From an uncultured Faecalibacterium sp. (GTDB lineage Bacteria > Bacillota > Clostridia > Oscillospirales > Ruminococcaceae): a stretch of DNA of 64,000 nucleotides. Below the pieces are notes generated by a model. The model was not told the origin of the DNA. It saw only the letters and a list, made by a program, of their open reading frames with translations, and searched no databases. Below are positions 14,754 to 24,718 of this stretch, one piece after another; position 1 is the stretch's first letter, and each line of letters starts with the position of its first letter. Position numbers and translations under genes: made by a program. The stretch covers positions 81,514 through 145,513 of the forward strand of contig CAKTGQ010000005.1 of NCBI GenBank assembly GCA_934561555.1, in the 5' to 3' direction.

Positions 14754-15071
14754 TTACTTCTTATCGGCAGGAGCCTTGTCCATGTTCAGCTTTTCGACCG
14801 AAGAAATAGCAGACTTGGTGAAGCGGATCTTCACGCGGTCAGCACCGGTCTCCAGAACAAAGGTGTCGTCCTTGATGGCGACAACGCGGCCAATGACACC
14901 GCCGATGGTGGTGACCTGATCGCCGATCTCCAGACTGCTGCGCATAGCGGCATCCTTCTTTTCCTGCTTCTTCTGGGGACGGTAGATCATGAAGTACAGC
15001 AGGACCAGCATCAGTGCCAGCGTGAAGAACAGGCTGATATAGCCTTCGGACGTGGTAGTCAGAAATTGCAT
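14754..15071 (-). CDS. yajC: Preprotein translocase subunit YajC
   Basis: A 105-residue protein with one N-terminal membrane helix (about residues 9-28), the diagnostic YRPQKKQEKK right after it, and a small cytoplasmic domain (EIGDQVTTIGGVIGRVVAI). YajC joins SecDF and YidC at the Sec translocon. Its own promoter lies at 15108-15136. It sits next to tgt, a conserved arrangement in many bacteria. Confidence 0.95.
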   Translation of the reverse strand: MQFLTTTSEGYISLFFTLALMLVLLYFMIYRPQKKQEKKDAAMRSSLEIGDQVTTIGGVIGRVVAIKDDTFVLETGADRVKIRFTKSAISSVEKLNMDKAPADKK

Positions 15072-15107
15072 GGGGCAAAATCTCCTCTCAAAAATTCAGA
15101 TAATGCT

Positions 15108-15136
15108 ATTATACCCTCTTATCAGTCTTGTTGCAA
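15108..15136 (-). promoter_or_regulatory. yajC promoter
   Basis: TTGCAA (15131-15136), 17 bp, TATAAT (15108-15113) on the - strand. Very strong match, about 37 bases before the yajC start. Confidence 0.75.
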
Positions 15137-15145
15137 GGCTAAAGT

Positions 15146-16294
<1,149 letters not shown>

Positions 16295-16403
16295 TCATTC
16301 CTTTCTGCGCACGGAAAACAGCCGTGCAGCCTCGATGCAGGCCGTGAGCCTGCAAGTTATCAGAATAAAATTATGGCAACATTATGCCGCAATTGCAAAT
16401 GGG

Positions 16404-17432
16404 TTATAAAATGAGCATAGCATCGCCAAAGGAGAAAAAGCGGTACTTCTCTGCCACGGCTACCTCATAGGCGTGCATGGTCTTTTCGTAGCCGTACAAA
16501 GCGGACACCAGCATGATCAGAGTGCTTTCCGGCAGATGGAAGTTGGTGATCAGACCGTCGATGCAGTTGAACTTCACCCCCGGATACAGGAAGATGGAGG
16601 TGTTGCCGCTGCAAGCCTTGATCTCGCCGTACTTGGCAGCGGCAGCCTCCAGTGTGCGGCAGCTGGTAGTACCCACTGCGATGACCCGGTGGCCTGCGGC
16701 CTTGGTCTCGCGGATGCGCCGGGCGGTCTCCTCGCTGATGGAGTACCACTCGCTGTGCATCTTGTGGTCGGTGATCTCGTCCTCCTGCACAGGGCGGAAG
16801 GTGCCCAGACCAACGTGCAGAGTGACCTCGGCAATGCCGACGCCCATGGCGCGGAGGGTATCCATCAACTCCGGGGTAAAGTGCAGCCCGGCGGTGGGAG
16901 CAGCCGCGCTGCCCAGCTCCTTGGCGTAGACTGTCTGGTACTGGCTCTGATCCTCCAGCTGCTTTGTGATGTAGGGCGGCAGCGGCATCTTGCCAAATTC
17001 ATCCAGCTTTTCATAAAGCGTCTCAGTATCATAATAGAATGTAACGTACTTGTTGCCGTCCTCCATGGTCTCATCCACCACGGCGGTCAGACTGCCGTCG
17101 CCAAAGCTCACTTTTGTGCCGGGCTGCATCCGCTTGCCGGGCTTTGCCAGGCACTCCCACTGGTCGCCCTTCACCTGCCGCAGCAGCAGCAGCTCACACA
17201 CGGCACCGGTAGGCTGCTTAACGCCCACGATGCGGGCGGGCAGAACCTTGGAATTATTCACCACCAAAAGATCCCCCGGCTCCAGAAATTCCGGCAGGTC
17301 GCGGAACACCTTGTGCCGGATGCTGTCGTCCTTTTGACTCAGAACCATCAGCCGCGCAGCGTCCCGCGGGGCTGCGGGCTCCTGTGCAATGAGCTCTTTG
17401 GGTAAATCATACCAAAAATCTTTTTTTAACAT
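16404..17432 (-). CDS. queA: S-adenosylmethionine:tRNA ribosyltransferase-isomerase QueA
   Basis: A 342-residue QueA, which builds epoxyqueuosine on tRNA from preQ1 using the ribosyl part of SAM. Start MLKKDFWYDLPKELIAQEPA is the family's usual N-terminus. An in-frame ATG at 17441 is an alternative, since AAAGG lies only 3 bases before it and 12 before 17432. SAAAPTAGLHFTPEL and TNFHLPESTLIMLVSA are family signatures. It has its own promoter, divergent from that of asd. Confidence 0.95.
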   Translation of the reverse strand: MLKKDFWYDLPKELIAQEPAAPRDAARLMVLSQKDDSIRHKVFRDLPEFLEPGDLLVVNNSKVLPARIVGVKQPTGAVCELLLLRQVKGDQWECLAKPGKRMQPGTKVSFGDGSLTAVVDETMEDGNKYVTFYYDTETLYEKLDEFGKMPLPPYITKQLEDQSQYQTVYAKELGSAAAPTAGLHFTPELMDTLRAMGVGIAEVTLHVGLGTFRPVQEDEITDHKMHSEWYSISEETARRIRETKAAGHRVIAVGTTSCRTLEAAAAKYGEIKACSGNTSIFLYPGVKFNCIDGLITNFHLPESTLIMLVSALYGYEKTMHAYEVAVAEKYRFFSFGDAMLIL

Positions 17433-17456
17433 AGTGTGCATTTGCCTTTCCGATGA

Positions 17457-17486
17457 TTGACACGGACAACGTATCAATGATATCAT
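17457..17486 (+). promoter_or_regulatory. Candidate asd-dapA promoter
   Basis: TTGACA (17457-17462), 18 bp, TATCAT (17481-17486). It starts a leader of about 105 bases before asd. An imperfect dyad AGAATCTGT-N4-ACAGTATCT follows at 17488-17509, between this promoter and the divergent queA -10, and could bind a regulator. Confidence 0.5.
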
Positions 17487-17508
17487 AGAATCTGTATAAA
17501 CAGTATCT

Positions 17509-17537
17509 ATTATATTGCATCGCTGTCCGGTTTGCAA
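17509..17537 (-). promoter_or_regulatory. queA promoter
   Basis: TTGCAA (17532-17537), 17 bp, TATAAT (17509-17514) on the - strand. The hexamers are identical to those of the yajC promoter. Confidence 0.7.
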
Positions 17538-17598
17538 GCCGTGTTCTTCGCAATGCTAAGATTTGCTGTTTGGTTTTTTGAAAGGAAAGGTGCTGGAA

Positions 17599-18681
17599 AT
17601 GGAAAGACAGTATAAAGTGGGTATCGTAGGAGCAACTGGCATGGTGGGTCAGCGTTTTGTGACTCTGCTGGAGAATCATCCCTGGTTCAAGCTGACCGTA
17701 CTGGCCGCATCCGGCCGCAGTGCGGGCAAGAGCTATGAGGATGCAGTAGGCTCCCGCTGGGCCATGACCACTCCCATGCCGGAGAGCGTGAAGAAGATGA
17801 CCGTTCTGGACGCTTCCAAGGTGGAGGAAGTTGCTTCGCAGGTGGATTTTGTTTTCTGCGCTGTCAATATGCCCAAGGACGAGATCAAAGCACTGGAGGA
17901 AGCATACGCCAAGGCTGAGTGCCCGGTGGTCTCCAACAACAGCGCTCATCGTTTCACCCCGGATGTTCCCATGGTGGTGCCCGAAATCAACGCCGACCAT
18001 ATCGAGATCATTCCCGCCCAGCGCAAGCGTCTGGGCACCAAGCGCGGCTTCATCGCCGTCAAGTCCAATTGCAGCCTGCAGAGCTATGTGCCTGCCCTGC
18101 ATCCCCTGATGAAGGACTTTGGCGTAAGCAAGGCGCTGGTGTGCACCTATCAGGCTATTTCCGGTGCAGGCAAGACCTTTGACCGGATGCCTGAGATCGT
18201 GGACAATGTGATTCCCTACATCGGCGGCGAGGAGGAAAAGAGCGAGCGCGAGCCGCTGAAGCTGTGGGGTCACATCGAGGGTGACCAGATCGTCAACGCT
18301 GAAAAGCCGGTCATCACTGCACAGTGCTTCCGCGTGCCTGTCTCGGACGGCCACACCGCAGCCGTGTTCGTAAGCTTTGACAAAAAGCCTACCAAGGAGC
18401 AGATGCTGGAAGCATGGGAGAACTTCCGCGGCCCCGCACAGGAGCTTGACCTGCCCAGTGCCCCCAAGCAGTTCCTGCACTACTTTACCGAGCCGGATCG
18501 TCCGCAGCCCAAGCTGGACCGCAACACCGAGAACGGGATGGCCGTGTGCATCGGCCGTCTGCGGGAGGACACTCTGTTTGATTACAAGTTTGCCTGCATG
18601 AGCCACAACACCCTGCGCGGTGCTGCCGGCGGTGCTGTGCTGCTGGCCGAGCTGCTGGCAGCAAAGGGCTATATGGACTAA
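17599..18681 (+). CDS. asd: Aspartate-semialdehyde dehydrogenase (archaeal/fungal-type)
   Basis: A 360-residue enzyme reducing aspartyl phosphate to aspartate semialdehyde, the branch point to lysine, diaminopimelate, threonine and methionine. The NADP-binding GATGMVG is at 11-17. The catalytic Cys is C158 in KSNCSLQ. The SNC.LQ context and length point to the archaeal/fungal class of the enzyme rather than the common bacterial one. ATG at 17599 is supported by AAAGG 8 bases upstream. dapA follows after 44 bases. Confidence 0.93.
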   Translation: MERQYKVGIVGATGMVGQRFVTLLENHPWFKLTVLAASGRSAGKSYEDAVGSRWAMTTPMPESVKKMTVLDASKVEEVASQVDFVFCAVNMPKDEIKALEEAYAKAECPVVSNNSAHRFTPDVPMVVPEINADHIEIIPAQRKRLGTKRGFIAVKSNCSLQSYVPALHPLMKDFGVSKALVCTYQAISGAGKTFDRMPEIVDNVIPYIGGEEEKSEREPLKLWGHIEGDQIVNAEKPVITAQCFRVPVSDGHTAAVFVSFDKKPTKEQMLEAWENFRGPAQELDLPSAPKQFLHYFTEPDRPQPKLDRNTENGMAVCIGRLREDTLFDYKFACMSHNTLRGAAGGAVLLAELLAAKGYMD

Positions 18682-18725
18682 TGCCTGAATTTTTGCGCGA
18701 TACACGCAGCAAAGGAGTTTTTACT

Positions 18726-19619
18726 ATGAAGAAGCCTGTCTTTACCGGTGCGGGTGTTGCCATCATCACCCCGATGTACGAGGACGGAAGCATCAACTTT
18801 GACGAGCTGGGCCGCATTATCGAGGATCAGATCGCCCGCCACACCGATGCCATCATCATCTGCGGCACCACCGGCGAGTGCTCTACCATGACCGATGAGG
18901 AGCAGCTGGCCGCCATCAAGTTCACCGTAGATACGGTAAATCACCGCGTACCGGTCATTGCCGGTGCCGGTTCGAACGATACCGACCACGGCTGCGCACT
19001 GGCAGCAAAGTCTGCTGCCTGCGGTGCCGATGCCCTGCTGATGGTCACCCCCTACTACAACAAGACCTCGCAGGCCGGTCTGGTGGCGCACTTTACCGCC
19101 ATGGCTGAGGCCGGCGGCATCCCGGTCATTCTGTACAATGTGCCCTCCCGCACGGGTCTGAACATTGCGCCCGAGACCGCTCTGGAGCTGAGCAAGCACC
19201 CGCTCATCAACGGTATCAAGGAGGCTTCCGGCAACATCTCTCAGGTGGCCAGGGTGGCTGCACTGTGCGGTGATGCGCTGAACATCTACTCCGGTAACGA
19301 TGATCAGGTGGTTCCCCTGCTGGCACTGGGCGGCAAGGGCGTCATCAGCGTGGTGTCCAATGTTGCGCCGGAGCTGGTGCATAACTGCTGTCAGGCTTTC
19401 TTTGACGGCGACACCGCCAAAGCCTGCGCTTTGCAGCTGGAAATGCTGCCGCTAGAGGAGGCTCTGTTCTGCGAGGTGAACCCCATTCCGGTCAAGTACG
19501 CTATGAACGTGCTGGGCTGGAATGCAGGTGAGTGCCGTCTGCCACTGGTAGAGCCCAGCGATGCCCACAAGGCAAAGATCGAGCAGGCTCTGCAGACTGC
19601 TGGTCTGATCAAGGAATAA
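18726..19619 (+). CDS. dapA: 4-hydroxy-tetrahydrodipicolinate synthase
   Basis: A 297-residue TIM-barrel enzyme condensing pyruvate with aspartate semialdehyde. The Schiff-base Lys is K165 (GIKEASGN), the catalytic Tyr is Y137 (LYNVPSRTG), and CGTTGE lies near residue 42. AAAGGAG lies 8 bases before the ATG. It is the second gene of asd-dapA-dapB. The product pathway gives lysine, cell-wall diaminopimelate and, in spore formers, dipicolinate. Confidence 0.97.
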   Translation: MKKPVFTGAGVAIITPMYEDGSINFDELGRIIEDQIARHTDAIIICGTTGECSTMTDEEQLAAIKFTVDTVNHRVPVIAGAGSNDTDHGCALAAKSAACGADALLMVTPYYNKTSQAGLVAHFTAMAEAGGIPVILYNVPSRTGLNIAPETALELSKHPLINGIKEASGNISQVARVAALCGDALNIYSGNDDQVVPLLALGGKGVISVVSNVAPELVHNCCQAFFDGDTAKACALQLEMLPLEEALFCEVNPIPVKYAMNVLGWNAGECRLPLVEPSDAHKAKIEQALQTAGLIKE

Positions 19620-19627
19620 AAAGCGTA

Positions 19628-19664
19628 CAGAATGCCCGGGAATCTTCAGCTTCCGGGCATTCTG
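19628..19664 (+). other. Intercistronic hairpin between dapA and dapB
   Basis: A perfect 12-bp dyad CAGAATGCCCGG / CCGGGCATTCTG with a 13-base loop and no T-run after it. It may stabilise or process the mRNA rather than terminate it. Confidence 0.5.
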
Positions 19665-19691
19665 CCATATTATAGAAACGAGGAAACAACA

Positions 19692-20450
19692 ATGACAGAG
19701 ATCGTGATTCAGGGCATTGGCGGCCGCATGGGCCATGTGCTGTGCGATATGATCGCACAGCGGGAGGATTGCTGCGTGGTGGCCGGCATCGATATGAAGG
19801 ACGGCGAACAGAACGGCATCCCGGTCTATGACAGTCTGGAAAAGCTGAACGGCAAGGGCGATGTAATCATCGACTTCAGCTCCCCTGCCGCGGTAGAAAA
19901 GGCACTGCCCTACTGCCAGAGCCACAAGCTGCCTATTGTGGTGTGCACCACCGGCCTTTCGGAAGAGCTGCAGCTGAAAGTCGTGCAGCTGTCCCGCAGC
20001 GTTCCGGTGTTCAAGAGCGCCAATATGTCCATGGGCATCAACGTGCTGGCCGAGCTGTGCAAGCGCGCCTCTGCCGTGCTGGGCATCAACTATGATATCG
20101 AGATTGTGGAGCAGCATCACCACAACAAGCTGGATGCTCCCAGCGGAACGGCGCTGATGCTTGCAGACGCCATCAATGAGGAAAATGACGGCATGTACCA
20201 TTATGTGTACGACCGCTCCTCCGTGCGCCAGAAGCGTGACCCGAAGGAGATCGGCATCAGCTCTGTGCGCGGCGGCAGCATCGTGGGCGACCATGAAGTG
20301 CTGTTCTGCGGCCCGGACGAGGTGATCACCCTGCGGCACACCGCCTACTCCCGCAGCATCTTTGCCAACGGCGCAGTGAATGCTGCGGTCTATCTGGCAA
20401 AGAAGGAGCCGGGTCTGTACGATATGGGCGATCTGATTGCCGCCCTCTGA
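19692..20450 (+). CDS. dapB: 4-hydroxy-tetrahydrodipicolinate reductase
   Basis: A 252-residue NAD(P)H-dependent reductase acting after DapA. The nucleotide-binding GIGGRMG is near residue 8, and the catalytic EQHHHNKLDAPSGTAL contains H142 and K146. AGGA lies upstream of the ATG. Short of the typical 265-270 residues but with all motifs. Confidence 0.96.
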   Translation: MTEIVIQGIGGRMGHVLCDMIAQREDCCVVAGIDMKDGEQNGIPVYDSLEKLNGKGDVIIDFSSPAAVEKALPYCQSHKLPIVVCTTGLSEELQLKVVQLSRSVPVFKSANMSMGINVLAELCKRASAVLGINYDIEIVEQHHHNKLDAPSGTALMLADAINEENDGMYHYVYDRSSVRQKRDPKEIGISSVRGGSIVGDHEVLFCGPDEVITLRHTAYSRSIFANGAVNAAVYLAKKEPGLYDMGDLIAAL

Positions 20451-20492
20451 AAGAACGAATTGCCCGATATCTACCGGGAGAAGAGGTGAACG

Positions 20493-21791
20493 ATGAAGCA
20501 GGAGCCTTTGAAGCGGCGGCGTCCGGCTGCCCGTAAGCGCGGCCGAAAGCAAACACTCCGGGCGGTGGTGCTGTCGGTTCTGGCTGTGAGCGTGATAGCA
20601 CTGTGTCTGGGGATCTGGACAAGGCTGCCGGGAGAAGATGTGCCGGTGGGCGGCATCGAGCCGCCGGAGGATGCGCTATCCCCTGCTTCATCCGTTGCGC
20701 CCCCGGAGCCGGAGCCTGAACCGCAGCCCGTGGTGGAAACCATCCGGTTTTCTGCAACGGGAGATAATCTGATCCACTCGCCCATTTATAAACAGGCCGC
20801 CCGCCGGGCAGGCGAAGACGGAAAGTACAACTTTGATTACTGCTATGAGCACATTGCACCCTTCTATGCGGAGCAGGACGTGAACTGGATCAATCAGGAG
20901 ACCCTTTGCAGCGACTCCCTTGCACCTTCCACCTATCCCTGCTTTTCCACCCCCGGCGACTGTGCGCGGGCACTGTACCGCGCCGGGGTGCGGGTGTTCA
21001 GCCTGTCCAACAACCACACCTACGATAAGGGCGCGTCCGGCATTGCGGCTACCCTGCAATTCTGGGAATCCATGCCGGAGGATGTGGTCACCACCGGTCT
21101 GTGGCGCGGCGAAGAGGACTACGACCGTATCCCGCTGCAAACCGTCAACGGTGTGACCATCGCGTATCTCTCCTACACCGAGCACACCAACGGCATCCGT
21201 CAGAACAAGAATATGACGGCCAATATCATCTACACCAGCCAGACTGATGTGATCGAGCGGCAGGTGCGCTTGGCACGCCAGCAGGCAGATTTTGTGGTGG
21301 TTGGGGTTCATTGGGGTGTAGAGGACAGCCACGCCATCGTGGACAGCCAACGCACACTGGCACAGAATCTGGCAGACTGGGGTGCAGATGTCATTGTGGG
21401 CACGCACCCTCATGTATTACAGGATGCCCAGTGGCTTATCGCAGCAGATGGGCGGCGGAGCTTTGTGGCCTTTTCGCTGGGTAATTTTCTCAGCACCCAG
21501 AGTCGGCCGGATCAGCTGGTAGGTGCCATCCTGACCTTGCAGCTGCAAAAGACCACCCAGCCGAATGGCTCGGTACAGTGTGAAGTGCTTGCACCGCAGC
21601 TGCACCCCACCGTGACCCATTACGATGCCGGTAAATCCAATGTGCGCGCCTATCTTTTGCGCGATTATACGCAGGAATTGGCAGCAGCGCATGGTGTGCG
21701 GGCAAATTATTCTGATTTCAGCCTTGACAGGATACAAAAAATCGCGCAAAATAATATCAGCGCATCCTTTTTATCGCAAGACAAAAATTAG
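20493..21791 (+). CDS. CapA-family (PGA_cap) metallophosphatase-like membrane protein
   Basis: A 432-residue protein. A strongly basic N-terminus (residues 1-21) leads into one membrane helix (about 22-42), then a Pro/Glu-rich linker and an extracellular CapA domain with SATGDNLIHSP, LSNNHTYD, GVHWG and THPHVLQ motifs of the calcineurin-like fold. Family members take part in poly-gamma-glutamate or capsule synthesis or are uncharacterised. No other capsule gene is present, so the substrate is unknown. It follows dapB by 42 bases and may be in that operon. Confidence 0.85.
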   Translation: MKQEPLKRRRPAARKRGRKQTLRAVVLSVLAVSVIALCLGIWTRLPGEDVPVGGIEPPEDALSPASSVAPPEPEPEPQPVVETIRFSATGDNLIHSPIYKQAARRAGEDGKYNFDYCYEHIAPFYAEQDVNWINQETLCSDSLAPSTYPCFSTPGDCARALYRAGVRVFSLSNNHTYDKGASGIAATLQFWESMPEDVVTTGLWRGEEDYDRIPLQTVNGVTIAYLSYTEHTNGIRQNKNMTANIIYTSQTDVIERQVRLARQQADFVVVGVHWGVEDSHAIVDSQRTLAQNLADWGADVIVGTHPHVLQDAQWLIAADGRRSFVAFSLGNFLSTQSRPDQLVGAILTLQLQKTTQPNGSVQCEVLAPQLHPTVTHYDAGKSNVRAYLLRDYTQELAAAHGVRANYSDFSLDRIQKIAQNNISASFLSQDKN

Positions 21792-21908
21792 TGCAATGTG
21801 AAAACGCTGTTTCTGTTGCATTAAAAAATTGAATTGCGATAGCACTTACATAAAAATGTGAAATGATTGAGCGTTGTCCGGCAACCCGGGCAGAACGGAG
21901 GACTTTTT

Positions 21909-22376
21909 ATGTACGGAGTATCGAAGATCAATATCGAGACCGACCTGATGATGATCAGTGTGCAGGACGTGGAGTTCAGGGGCAACAGTCTGTCCCGCTA
22001 TCTGGATATCTTTGCAGAGACCGGCGTGGTAGTGGATATGATCAGCCAGAGCGCTCCCCACGGCACCACTATAGATTTCAGCTTTACCGCATCCAGCAGC
22101 GATCTGCCGCAGGTGATGAAAGCGATTTCGACGGCAAATCTGGATAAGGACGCCAAGGCTTCTCCCCTGATCAGCGTGGGCTATTCCAAGCTGAATCTGT
22201 TCGGCGAGGATATGGTCACCAGCTGCGGTGTGGCTGCACGGGCGCTGAATGCGCTGGCTATGGCCGGTATCGAAGTGCTGCTGATCACCACCAGCGATCT
22301 GGATATCTCTCTGCTCGTCCACGCGGAAAACGAGGACGCCGCCTACGAGGCACTGAAAAAGGCATACGAGCTGTAA
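21909..22376 (+). CDS. Stand-alone double ACT-domain protein (aspartokinase regulatory-like)
   Basis: A 155-residue protein made only of two ACT-type ligand-binding modules. The first is about residues 8-80; the second holds LFGEDMVTSCGVAARALNALAMAG and IEVLLITTSDLDISLLV, which read like the C-terminal ACT of aspartate kinase. There is no kinase domain. GGAGG lies 6 bases before the ATG. Its place after asd-dapA-dapB suggests sensing lysine or another aspartate-family amino acid, perhaps by pairing with an aspartokinase encoded elsewhere. This is inference. Confidence 0.75.
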   Translation: MYGVSKINIETDLMMISVQDVEFRGNSLSRYLDIFAETGVVVDMISQSAPHGTTIDFSFTASSSDLPQVMKAISTANLDKDAKASPLISVGYSKLNLFGEDMVTSCGVAARALNALAMAGIEVLLITTSDLDISLLVHAENEDAAYEALKKAYEL

Positions 22377-22388
22377 CAGCAATCAACC

Positions 22389-22426
22389 GGGGCCGGAGGG
22401 GCAGTTTCCCTTTCGGCCCTGTTTTG
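22389..22426 (+). terminator. Terminator after the ACT-domain gene
   Basis: GGGCCG pairs with CGGCCC, with a further GGG/CCC inner pairing, followed by TGTTTTG. Confidence 0.6.
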
Positions 22427-22492
22427 CGAAATGCGCAGAAAAAAGCAAAGCACCGCCATGGCAGTTCTCCTGCCGAAGGAAGGAAACCTGGA

Positions 22493-23062
22493 ATGAAAGA
22501 CCCTGCTACTCTTATGCACAGCATCCGACAGCGGCTGCTGGCACATTTTGAGAAAAGCGCGCTGTTTGCACCGGAGGATCCGGCAGCGGAAACCACTTCT
22601 GCGGAGAGCGGGCAGCTGCTCTATGCGCCGGTAACAGGACGCATCCGGGCACTGACCCGGATCAAGGACCCGGTGTTCTCCAGCGAGGTGCTGGGCAAGG
22701 GTTGCGCCATCGAGCCCAGCTGCGGCGAGGTGGTAGCGCCCGCAGACGGCATCGTGAAAAAGGTCGCCAAGACCTGCCATGCCGTCAGTCTGCTGTGCGA
22801 TAACGGGTTGGAGGTGCTCATCCATGTTGGCATGGACACCGTGGAGCTCAAAGGCAAAGGCTATGAGCTGTTTGTACGGGCTGGCGACCATGTGCAAAAG
22901 GGACAGCTGCTTTTTCGGTTCGATCTGCAGGCCATTGCAGCGGCAGGCTACACGCTGACTACTCCAGTAATCGTGACCAACAGCAGCCGGTTTGCACAGA
23001 TAGAACCATTACTCTCCGGTCGGGTAACTGCCGGGCAGCAACTGTTGCGCGCCAAAATGTAA
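22493..23062 (+). CDS. PTS glucose-type EIIA component
   Basis: A 189-residue soluble EIIA of the glucose superfamily. It accepts phosphate from HPr at H111 (EVLIHVGMDTVELKG) and passes it to an EIIB. APVTGRI and EVVAPADGIV are typical. It has an N-terminal extension of roughly 30 residues relative to E. coli IIA-Glc. It stands alone without EIIB or EIIC, so it may serve several transporters that lack their own IIA or act in regulation. AAGGAAGG precedes the ATG. Confidence 0.9.
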   Translation: MKDPATLMHSIRQRLLAHFEKSALFAPEDPAAETTSAESGQLLYAPVTGRIRALTRIKDPVFSSEVLGKGCAIEPSCGEVVAPADGIVKKVAKTCHAVSLLCDNGLEVLIHVGMDTVELKGKGYELFVRAGDHVQKGQLLFRFDLQAIAAAGYTLTTPVIVTNSSRFAQIEPLLSGRVTAGQQLLRAKM

Positions 23063-23064
23063 AA

Positions 23065-23110
23065 ATGGGCCAGAAACGCCTGCAGACGTTTCTGGCCCAT
23101 AAATTTTATA
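23065..23110. terminator. Bidirectional terminator between EIIA and tyrS
   Basis: A perfect 14-bp stem ATGGGCCAGAAACG / CGTTTCTGGCCCAT, followed by TTTTATA on + (23104-23110) and by TTTTTA on -, serving both convergent genes. Confidence 0.85.
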
Positions 23111-23117
23111 ATGCTAT

Positions 23118-24338
23118 TTACAGCGTCACCTTGTGGTAGATCTTTTTGCCCTTCTTGATGACGATACCCTTGGCAAGCTGCTCTGCGGTAAAGCTGACGG
23201 TAGGAGCGGCGACCTTTTCGCCGTCTGCCAGCACACCGCCCTGCACCACCAGACGGCGAGCCTCGCCGTTGGAAGCAGCCAGACCGGCCTTGACCATCAG
23301 GGTCAGGATGCCGATGGCGCCATCCGTCAGGTCAGCCTCAGTCAGCTGGGTGCTGGGCATGTGCTCGGTATCCATCGCATTGCCGCTGAACAGTGCGCGG
23401 GCAGCGTTCTGAGCCTTTTCGGCCTCTTCCTTGCCATGCACCATGCTGGTCATCTCGTAAGCAAGGATCTCCTTGGCCTCGTTCAGGCGCTGATCCTGCC
23501 AAGTGCTCATCTCTTCGATCTGCTCCAGCGGCAGGAAGGTGAGCATACGGATGCACTTCATCACATCGGCATCGCCCACGTTGCGCCAGTACTGATAGAA
23601 CTCGAAGGGGCTGGTCTTGTTGGGATCCAGCCAGACAGCGTTGCCGGCGGTCTTGCCCATCTTCTTGCCCTGAGAGTCGGTCAGCAGGGTCACGGTCATA
23701 GCGTAGGCATCCTTGCCCAGCTTGCGGCGGATCAGCTCGGTGCCGCCCAGCATATTGCTCCACTGGTCGTCGCCGCCAAACTGCATATTGCAGCCGTAGT
23801 GCTGGAACATGTAGTAGAAGTCGTAGCTCTGCATGATCATGTAGTTGAACTCTAAGAAGGACAAACCCTTCTCCATGCGCTGCTTGTAGCACTCTGCACG
23901 CAGCATATTGTTCACGGAGAAGCAGGCACCTACTTCGCGCAGCAGTTCAACGTAGTTCAGGTCCAGCAGCCAGTCGGCGTTGTTCACCATCAGAGCTTTG
24001 CCCTCGGAGAAATCAATGAACTTCTCCATCTGCTTTTTAAAGCAGGCCGCATTGTGGGCGATATCGTCCTTGGTCAGCATCTTGCGCATATCGGTACGGC
24101 CGGAGGGATCGCCGATCATGGTAGTGCCGCCGCCGATCAGCGCGATGGGCTTGTTACCTGCCAGCTGCAGGCGCTTCATCAGGGTCAGTGCCAGAAAATG
24201 GCCGGCGGTCAGGCTGTCGGCAGTGCAGTCAAAGCCGATGTAAAAGGTAGCCTTGCCGTTGTTGATCAGGTCAATGATCTCTTCATCCGTGATCTGGGCT
24301 ACCAGACCGCGGGCTTTGAGTTCTTCGTACAGCGTCAT
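23118..24338 (-). CDS. tyrS: Tyrosyl-tRNA synthetase
   Basis: A 406-residue class I synthetase. Start MTLYEELKARGLVAQ with AGGAGG upstream; any longer reading runs into the T-box leader. The HIGH-like motif is TAGHFLAL, the KMSKS-like motif is KKMGKTAGN, and a C-terminal S4-like RNA-binding domain (about 335-406) completes it. Expression is controlled by the tyrosine T-box upstream. Confidence 0.96.
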   Translation of the reverse strand: MTLYEELKARGLVAQITDEEIIDLINNGKATFYIGFDCTADSLTAGHFLALTLMKRLQLAGNKPIALIGGGTTMIGDPSGRTDMRKMLTKDDIAHNAACFKKQMEKFIDFSEGKALMVNNADWLLDLNYVELLREVGACFSVNNMLRAECYKQRMEKGLSFLEFNYMIMQSYDFYYMFQHYGCNMQFGGDDQWSNMLGGTELIRRKLGKDAYAMTVTLLTDSQGKKMGKTAGNAVWLDPNKTSPFEFYQYWRNVGDADVMKCIRMLTFLPLEQIEEMSTWQDQRLNEAKEILAYEMTSMVHGKEEAEKAQNAARALFSGNAMDTEHMPSTQLTEADLTDGAIGILTLMVKAGLAASNGEARRLVVQGGVLADGEKVAAPTVSFTAEQLAKGIVIKKGKKIYHKVTL

Positions 24339-24368
24339 GGAAAAAACCTCCTGTTTTTGGGGCAGAGG

Positions 24369-24658
24369 AAAACAAAACGCCCTCTGCCAAAATTGAATTT
24401 GGCAGAGGGCGAGATAACTTCGCGGTACCACCTCTGTTTGCCGTTTCCTCACGGAAGCGGCCTTACGAGTGCACACCCCAGAGTAGAGTGACACTCCTGC
24501 GTCTTTAACGCTCGCACGCGGCACAGCCTACTAGCTTTGCGCATTCAGCCTGCAGCTCCGGGAGGTATTTCCCCTGTTGTTCTGTGATCCCTTGCACCAA
24601 CCGGGATTTCTCTGGACAGAACGCTTCAGGGTACTTGTTCCCTTCATCGCTATTAACA
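24369..24658 (-). ncRNA. T-box leader controlling tyrS
   Basis: The conserved T-box core reads GGTGGTACCGCG on the - strand (bases 24421-24432), able to pair with uncharged tRNA NCCA ends. It is followed by a terminator with stem GCCCTCTGCCAAATT / AATTTGGCAGAGGGC-like arms (24379-24410) and a T-rich tail. A large Stem I region lies upstream. A UAC triplet (24565-24567), in the sequence GGGGAAATACCTCC on the 3' side of Stem I, is the candidate tyrosine specifier. The exact start is set from the predicted promoter. Confidence 0.9.
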
Positions 24659-24664
24659 GTGTCT

Positions 24665-24693
24665 ACTCTATCACAAGACTGCCGCCTTGTCAA
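24665..24693 (-). promoter_or_regulatory. tyrS T-box promoter
   Basis: TTGACA (24688-24693), 17 bp, TAGAGT (24665-24670) with an upstream TG on the - strand. Confidence 0.65.
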
Positions 24694-24718
24694 GAGCTGT
24701 CTTTTCTGCAAAAGCTGC

